In this document: positions 58,653 to 64,000 of the stretch, one piece after another
Layout: each line of letters begins with the position of its first letter
Position numbering within the stretch: position 1 is the first letter of the stretch
Assembly (NCBI RefSeq): GCF_022647665.1
Contig: NZ_CP071872.1
Location: 5,146,001-5,210,000, forward strand
Direction of reading: 5' to 3'
DNA length: 64,000 bases
Origin: Streptomyces formicae
GTDB taxonomy: Bacteria; Actinomycetota; Actinomycetes; Streptomycetales; Streptomycetaceae
The notes under the pieces: generated by a model
Databases searched by the model: none
Told to the model about the DNA's origin: nothing
The model's input: only the letters and a program-made list of their open reading frames with translations
Program-made: the position numbers and the translations under genes

Positions 58653-60801
58653 TCAGCCGATGTCCGGCGGATCCACCCGCACCCGCAGCGGCGGCAGCGT
58701 GCCGCGCGCCAGGCGGGCAGACTGGGCCGACTTGAGGGACGCGGCCAGGGCCGCGCCGCTGCCCGGGGGGACCCGGAGCAGGGCTCGGTCCCAGTGCTCC
58801 CCCGGCGGCGGGTCGCCGGGCCGCCGCGGGCGGCCCGGGGCGACGGGCGGGGCCGGCAGCGGCACCGGCCCCAGCACCTCCGCGTCCCCGGCAGCGACGC
58901 CGCGGCGAGGAACTCCGCCACCGCCTCCCCCGGCCCCGTCACCGACGCCATCCGGGACACCGGCGGGAAGCCCAGCTCGGCCCGCTCCGCGAGCTCCCGC
59001 TGCGCGTGGCCGACGGGGTCCCAGCGGACGAGCGCCTGCACCGGCCGGAGCGTGGGCTCGGCGACGATCACGACGGTGCCGCCGTCCTCCTGGCCCCGCA
59101 CCAGCGACGCCGCGTCCATCCAGCGCCGCAGCGCCTCCTCACCGGCCCGCAGGTCGGGCCGCCCGAGCATCGCCCAGCCGTCGAGCAGCAGCGCCGCCGC
59201 GTAGCCGCCCTCGGCGACCGGCTCGGCGCCCGGTGTGCTGACGACCAGCGCGGGCCGGGCCGGCACCGAATCGAGCACGTGGTCCCGCCCTGACGTCCGC
59301 ACCGGCACCGCCGGAAACGCCCGGCCCAGCTCCTCCGCCGTGCGCCGCGCGCCCACCACCTGGGCCCGCAGCCGGGCGCCACCGCACTCCGCGCAGTGCC
59401 ATCCGGCGGCGTCCCGCCCGCACCAGCCGCACAGCAGGTCCTGTTCCCTGGGGGCCTCCAGCGGCCCCGAGCAGTGCCTGCAGCGCGCGGGCGTGCGGCA
59501 GCGCTCGCAGGCGAGCCTCGGCACGTATCCCCGCCGGGGCACCTGGACGAGCACCGGGCCGGTCCGCAGCCCGTCACGGACGGTCTGCCACGCGAGCGAC
59601 GGCAGGCGGGCGGCCCGCGCCGCCTCGTCCCGGGCCAGCTCGCCGTCGCCGACGGTGCGCACCAGCGGCGCGGCCCGCCGCACCTGGCCGCGGTCCGCGT
59701 CCAGTGGCGACGCCCAGCCGGTCTCGACGAGCTGCGCTGCCTCGACGGTGCAGCTGACGCCGCCGAGCAGGAAGCCGCACCGGTCGTGGGCCGCGCGCAG
59801 CAGCAGCACCTCGCGGGCGTGCGGCAGCGGTGCGTGCGGCTCGCTGTGGCTGGCGTCGCCGTCGTCCCATATCGCGACGAGCCCGAGGTCCTGTACCGGG
59901 GCGAACATCGCGGCCCGGGTGCCGACGACGGCCCGTACGGACCCCCGGCGTACGGCCAGCCACTGCCGGTACCGCTTCTCGGGCCCGGCCTCGGCGGTCA
60001 GCACGGCGTGCCGCCCTTCGCCGAGCAGCCCGGTGAGCGCGGCGTCGATCCGCGCGACCGCTCGCCCGTCCGGGGCGACGACGAGCGCGCCCCGCCCGGA
60101 GGCCAGGGTCGCGGCGACGGCCCGGGCGAGCTCGTCGGCCCAGTGCGGTCCGGGCAGCGCGGTCCACACGGCGCGCGGTGCGCCGCCGCCGGCGAGTGCG
60201 GCCAGGAAGCCCGGACCCCGCCCGTACCGCTCCCAGGTCCCCGCCTCCGGGGCCGTGGGCGGCGGCAGCGGCTCCGGTGAGGGCTGCCCCTCGGCGCGGG
60301 CGTTGCGCGGCGGCACCGCGAGCTGGAGGACGTCGGCGAGACTGCCCGCGTACCGGTCGGCGACGGCCCGGGCGAGGGTGAGCAGCTCCGGGCTGAGCAC
60401 GGGCTCGGGTGAGACGACGTCGGCGAGGGCGGCGAGCGGACCGGAGTAGTCGGACTCGGCGCGCCGCTCGACGACGAACCCGTCGATCAGCCGCCCGCCC
60501 TCTCGCCGTCCGTCCCTCACCTGGTGCGCGCCGGCTCCGAAGCGCACCCGGACCCGCACACCGGGCTGGGCGGTGGCGTCGAGCTCCTCCGGCACCGCGT
60601 AGTCGAAGAACTGGTCGAGATGGAGCACGCCTTTGTTCACGACGACCCGGGCGACCGGCAGCTCCTTGGCGAGCGCGGCCCCCGCCAGGTGCGCGGCTTG
60701 GCGCGCGGCACCTTGGCCTTCCGTACGGTCTCGCGGATGAGCGCAAGCTGCTCCGGCGGCCCATCCTCGGGCCGGTCGGAACGTTCGTTGTCGCTGCTCA
60801 C
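58653..60801 (-). pseudogene. priA: Primosomal protein PriA, two frameshifts as assembled
   Basis: Three frames together make a normal 716-residue actinobacterial PriA: VSSDNERSDRPEDG to KPRTWRG (GTG 60801), then AALAKELPVARVVVNKGVLHL to AAASLPG, then DAEVLGPVPLPAPP to RVDPPDIG. The joins are at C runs 60679-60683 and 58886-58889, each one base short. The zinc-binding cysteines (CERCRTPARCRHC, LLCGWCGRDAAGWHCAECGG) are intact. Walker A is absent (TALPGPHW) and the Walker B spot is WDDGDASHSE, so helicase activity is unlikely, as usual for actinobacteria. Probably an assembly artefact rather than a dead gene. Confidence 0.9.
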
Positions 60802-60855
60802 AGCCACATTCCTACCAGAGGCCACTGACAGCGCCGGTGGCGCGGGAAAAGGCCG

Positions 60856-60882
60856 GGGCCCGGACCGATCCGGTCCGGGCCC
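60856..60882 (-). terminator. metK terminator
   Basis: GGGCCCGGACCG (60856-60867) pairs perfectly with 60871-60882 around ATC, 35 bp after the metK stop. Confidence 0.88.
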
Positions 60883-60916
60883 TGGTCGAGCAGCCTGTGG
60901 GTGGTGAGACCTGCGG

Positions 60917-62140
60917 TTACAGACCCGCCGCCGCGCGCAGCGCGTCGACGCGGTCGGTGCGCTCCCAGGTGAAGTCGGGCAGCTCGCGGCCGAAGTGACC
61001 GTACGCCGCCGTCTGCGCGTAGATCGGCCGCAACAGATCCAGATCACGGATGATCGCGGCCGGACGCAGGTCGAAGACCGCACCGATCGCACTCTCGATC
61101 TTCTCCGCATCGATCGCGGCCGTGCCGAACGTCTCCACGAACAGACCGACCGGCTCGGCCTTACCGATCGCGTACGCCACCTGCACCTCACACCGCGAAG
61201 CCAACCCCGCGGCCACCACGTTCTTGGCGACCCAACGCATCGCATACGCCGCCGAACGGTCCACCTTCGACGGGTCCTTGCCCGAGAACGCCCCACCACC
61301 GTGACGGGCCATCCCCCCGTACGTATCGATGATGATCTTCCGCCCCGTCAGACCCGCGTCACCCATCGGCCCGCCGATCTCGAAACGGCCCGTCGGGTTC
61401 ACCAGCAACCGGTAACCCTCGGTGTCGAGCTTGATACCGTCCTCCACGAGCTGCTTCAGCACATGCTCGACGACGAACTCACGAATGTCAGGCGCCAGCA
61501 GCGAGTCCAGGTCGATGTCGGACGCATGCTGCGAGGACACCACCACCGTGTCGAGACGGACCGCCTTGTCACCGTCGTACTCGATGGTCACCTGCGTCTT
61601 ACCGTCCGGACGCAGATACGGAATCGTCCCGTTCTTACGCACCTCGGACAACCGACGCGACAGCCGATGCGCCAGATAGATCGGCAACGGCATCAGCTCG
61701 GGAGTCTCATCGCACGCATACCCGAACATCAGCCCCTGATCGCCCGCACCCTGCTTGTCGAGCTCGTCAGCGACCCCGCCTGCGGCGGCGCCCTCGACCC
61801 GCGACTCGTACGCCGTGTCGACACCCTGGGCGATGTCCGGCGACTGGGCACCGATGGACACCGAGACGCCGCAGGAGGCGCCGTCGAAGCCCTTCTTCGA
61901 GGAGTCGTAACCGATTGCGAGGATCTTGTTGCGCACCAGTGTGGGGATGTCGGCGTAGGCCTTCGTCGTCACCTCGCCGGCCACGTGCACCAGGCCGGTG
62001 GTGATCAACGTCTCGACGGCGACGCGGGAGGAGGGGTCCTCCTGGAGCAGTGCGTCGAGGATGGTGTCGCTGATCTGGTCAGCGATCTTGTCGGGGTGGC
62101 CCTCGGTCACGGACTCCGAGGTGAACAGGCGACGGGACAC
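60917..62140 (-). CDS. metK: S-adenosylmethionine synthetase
   Basis: 407 residues. Makes SAM from ATP and methionine. Motifs: SVTEGHPDKIADQISD (ATP-binding), GAGDQGLMFGYA, GGGAFSGKDPSKVDRS. GTG 62140 (giving VSRRLFTSESV) is chosen because GGGAG lies five bases ahead; a longer reading adds a GC-rich leader. Lies just upstream (in transcription) of priA. No SAM riboswitch could be recognised in 62141-62400. Confidence 0.97.
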   Translation of the reverse strand: MSRRLFTSESVTEGHPDKIADQISDTILDALLQEDPSSRVAVETLITTGLVHVAGEVTTKAYADIPTLVRNKILAIGYDSSKKGFDGASCGVSVSIGAQSPDIAQGVDTAYESRVEGAAAGGVADELDKQGAGDQGLMFGYACDETPELMPLPIYLAHRLSRRLSEVRKNGTIPYLRPDGKTQVTIEYDGDKAVRLDTVVVSSQHASDIDLDSLLAPDIREFVVEHVLKQLVEDGIKLDTEGYRLLVNPTGRFEIGGPMGDAGLTGRKIIIDTYGGMARHGGGAFSGKDPSKVDRSAAYAMRWVAKNVVAAGLASRCEVQVAYAIGKAEPVGLFVETFGTAAIDAEKIESAIGAVFDLRPAAIIRDLDLLRPIYAQTAAYGHFGRELPDFTWERTDRVDALRAAAGL

Positions 62141-62453
62141 AACGCTCCCTGGGGTTGCAGCGGCTGCTGGCTGATCATTGGCGGACCGGCCGGGGGGCTG
62201 CGCCCCGCGTCGTTCCGAGGGACAGTTTATCGGGCGCTTTCGACCGTTGGACCACGTGTCTCGCTTCGTGGGAGGCGAAAGACCGCGGAGCGGGGACATC
62301 AGGCAAGGTCCCCACCTGCCCGAATTGCCCGCATTCTGCAAGTTTGGGGCCGACATTGAGGTGAATGGTGAGCGACTGTGAAGTTCGCCCCAGATTCACC
62401 CGGATGACACCCCCTGGGGGTGTCCGCCACACCCTCCCGTACGGCCCGCGCGC
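62141..62453. other. metK leader and coaBC 3' region
   Basis: No gene. The metK promoter probably lies near TAAACT (minus strand, about 62223-62228). At 62406-62424 there is a perfect palindrome GACACCCCC-T-GGGGGTGTC, likely the coaBC terminator or an operator. No riboswitch was recognised. Confidence 0.6.
62406..62424 (-). terminator. Palindrome after coaBC
   Basis: GACACCCCC and GGGGGTGTC around one T, 30 bp after the coaBC stop on its strand. Loop is short, so terminator function is an inference. Confidence 0.45.
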
Positions 62454-63656
62454 TCACGCCAGACGCGGCGCGACGAGGTCCCACACGGTGTCCGCGAGGT
62501 CCTCCTTCGGCCCGTACGGCACGGGTGTCTCGGCGCCGTCCGCCGCGAGGACCACGGCTTCGTTCTCCTCCGAGCCGAAGGTCTTGCGCTCCCCCACCTC
62601 ATTGACGACGAGGAGGTCGCAGCCCTTGCGGCGGAGCTTGTCGCGGCCGTTGGCGAGCACATCGTCGGTCTCGGCGGCGAAACCGACGACCACCTGGCCG
62701 GGGCGGGCCCGGTCGGCGGAGATCTCGGCGAGGATGTCCGGATTGCGCACGAGCACGATGGGCGCGGGCTCCTGGCCGTCCTTCTTCTTGATCTTGCCCT
62801 CGGCGTACGCCGAGGGGCGGAAGTCGGCGACCGCCGCGGCCATCACGACGGCATCGGCGTCGGAGGCGGCCTTGAGCACGGCCTCCCGCAGCTGCACGGC
62901 GGTGCCGACATGGACGACGTCCACGCCCGCCGGGTCCGACATACCGGTGTTGGCCTCGATCAGGGTCACCCGGGCGCCACGGGCCGCCGCGGTACGCGCC
63001 AGGGCGTACCCCTGCTTGCCGGAGGAGCGGTTTCCCAGGTAGCGCACGGGGTCGAGCGGCTCGCGCGTGCCTCCGGCGCTGATCACGACGTGGCGGCCGG
63101 CCAGGTCGGGGACGGCGGCGCCACGCGCGAGCACCCGGCGGCAGACCTCGAAGATCTCGCCCGGGTCCGGCAGGCGTCCCTTGCCGGTGTCGACGCCGGT
63201 GAGCCGGCCGACGGCGGGTTCGACGACGACGGCGCCACGGCGGCGCAGCGTCGCCACGTTCTCCTGGGTGGCGGGGTGCTCCCACATCTCGGTGTGCATC
63301 GCGGGCGCGAAGACGACAGGACAGCGGGCGGTGAGCAGGGTGTTGGTGAGGAGGTCGTCGGCGAGGCCGTTGGCGGCCTTGGCGAGCATGTCGGCGGTGG
63401 CCGGCGCGACGACGACGAGGCCGGCCTGCTGGCCGATCCGTACGTGGGGCACCTCGTGGACGTCCGACCAGACCTCGGTGGCGACCGGGTGCCCGGAGAG
63501 CGCCGACCAGGTCGCGGCGCCGACGAACTGGAGCGCCGACGCGGTGGGCACGACGCGTACGTCGTGGCCCGACTCGGTCAGCCGTCGCAGCAGCTCGCAC
63601 GCCTTGTAGGCGGCGATGCCACCGCTGACCCCCAGGACGACCTTCGGCTTGTCCAC
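62454..63656 (-). CDS. coaBC: Bifunctional CoaBC (PPC decarboxylase / synthetase)
   Basis: 400 residues. N-terminal flavoprotein decarboxylase (about 1-185: VLGVSGGIAAYKACEL, FAPAMHTEMWEHPATQ, the actinobacterial form of PAMNxxMW) and C-terminal 4'-phosphopantothenate-cysteine ligase (about 190-395: VVISAGGTREPLDPVRYLGN, SSGKQGYALA, VAAETDDVLANG-type strand). Second and third steps of CoA synthesis from pantothenate phosphate. GTG 63656 (VDKPKVVLG) follows GGGGAGAGG. Confidence 0.95.
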   Translation of the reverse strand: MDKPKVVLGVSGGIAAYKACELLRRLTESGHDVRVVPTASALQFVGAATWSALSGHPVATEVWSDVHEVPHVRIGQQAGLVVVAPATADMLAKAANGLADDLLTNTLLTARCPVVFAPAMHTEMWEHPATQENVATLRRRGAVVVEPAVGRLTGVDTGKGRLPDPGEIFEVCRRVLARGAAVPDLAGRHVVISAGGTREPLDPVRYLGNRSSGKQGYALARTAAARGARVTLIEANTGMSDPAGVDVVHVGTAVQLREAVLKAASDADAVVMAAAVADFRPSAYAEGKIKKKDGQEPAPIVLVRNPDILAEISADRARPGQVVVGFAAETDDVLANGRDKLRRKGCDLLVVNEVGERKTFGSEENEAVVLAADGAETPVPYGPKEDLADTVWDLVAPRLA

Positions 63657-63729
63657 TGCCTCTCCCCGCTCCGCTGCCTCTGCCGGCTCCACTGCGTCTC
63701 CCCGCACTCGGCTCCGTACCTATGACACA

Positions 63730-63764
63730 CCACAGGCCCGGCAGATGCTCTGCCGGGCCTGTGG
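63730..63764 (-). terminator. rpoZ terminator
   Basis: CCACAGGCCCGGCAGA (63730-63745) pairs perfectly with 63749-63764 around TGC, 17 bp after the rpoZ stop and ahead of coaBC. Confidence 0.92.
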
Positions 63765-63781
63765 TCCAAAAACTGTGACGC

Positions 63782-64000
63782 CTACTGGGCCGGGCCCTCG
63801 ATGGCCTCGGAGGTCAGCAGACCCGCGTTGATCTCACGCAGGGCGATCGAGAGCGGCTTCTCGTGGACATGCGTGTCGACGAGCGGACCGACGTACTCAA
63901 GCAGGCCCTCGCCGAGCTGCGAGTAGTACGCATTGATCTGACGCGCGCGCTTGGCCGCGTAGATCACGAGGCTGTACTTCGAGTCCGTGGCCTCGAGCAG
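63782..64000 (-). CDS. rpoZ: RNA polymerase omega subunit, 3' part
   Basis: The visible 72 codons end NAGLLTSEAIEGPAQ and include YSLVIYAAKRARQINAYYS, the conserved omega helix that clamps the beta' subunit C-terminus. The family protein is about 90 residues in Streptomyces, so the start lies about 50 bases beyond the window edge. Promotes RNA polymerase assembly; the coaBC-rpoZ neighbourhood is standard. Confidence 0.93.
   Translation of the reverse strand: MLEATDSKYSLVIYAAKRARQINAYYSQLGEGLLEYVGPLVDTHVHEKPLSIALREINAGLLTSEAIEGPAQ

Noticed and set aside
62141..62400. Possible SAM riboswitch ahead of metK
   Set aside because: No SAM-I, SAM-II or SAM-IV conserved blocks could be recognised by eye.

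Overview
The window is chromosomal DNA from a Streptomyces or a very close relative. It has very high GC with strong third-position GC bias, GTG starts, rbpA behind a SigR-type promoter, a GH18 chitinase with a chitin-type promoter, one rare TTA codon, and the order rbpA - ppm - chitinase - rib/his operon - guaB1 - rpe/rsmB/fmt/priA/metK/coaBC/rpoZ. From memory this order matches the S. coelicolor segment around SCO1415 to SCO1478, so most of the window is conserved core with small accessory insertions and losses.

Layout. 0-9.5 kb: ankyrin protein; a small membrane protein with an FtsK-like P-loop protein whose Walker A lysine is missing; a divergent MocR regulator/YczE pair; GDPD; an MFS permease; rbpA; fxsA; ppm. 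9.5-16.3 kb: amidohydrolase, Lrp regulator, two small unknowns, acyl-CoA dehydrogenase, chitinase. 16.4-20.7 kb: a decaying catabolic island (doxX with an in-frame stop, ligA/ligB extradiol dioxygenase, a double-frameshifted citryl-CoA-lyase-like gene, and a CoA-transferase and an MFS gene that both lost their 5' ends at one deletion junction). 20.7-28.4 kb: C39-type peptidase, small kinase, a candidate small RNA, a TTA-containing EccA/CbbX-like AAA+ protein, two CNNM/CorC proteins, a PH-domain protein. 28.4-34.2 kb: FMN riboswitch and ribD-ribE-ribM-ribAB-ribH-hisE-hisG-PH operon. 34.2-40.7 kb: a complete chitinase-type promoter with no gene behind it, ROK regulator, MFS, NCS2 permease, DUF5995, LLM oxidoreductase. 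40.8-45.5 kb: a lysine-catabolism module (DavB-like and DavA-like enzymes, Lrp regulator, amino-acid permease) with shared CGTTGCG boxes. 45.9-57.8 kb: SGNH hydrolase, guaB1, an RNase Sa-like lipoprotein with its barstar, glutamine-synthetase-like plus amidohydrolase pair (a split FluG), SorC regulator, rpe, rsmB, fmt, small HTH protein. 57.8-64 kb: a repeat-rich gap, then priA, metK, coaBC and the 3' part of rpoZ.

Three 215-256 bp MITE-like elements (11590-11804, 36970-37211, 47107-47362) share a core and CTAGG ends. Five apparent single-base indels, all in short G/C runs (hisG, priA twice, the lyase twice), point to assembly errors at least in the core genes; the deletion junction in the island and the doxX stop are not of that kind. 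No CRISPR array, tRNA, rRNA, integrase or transposase gene was found.
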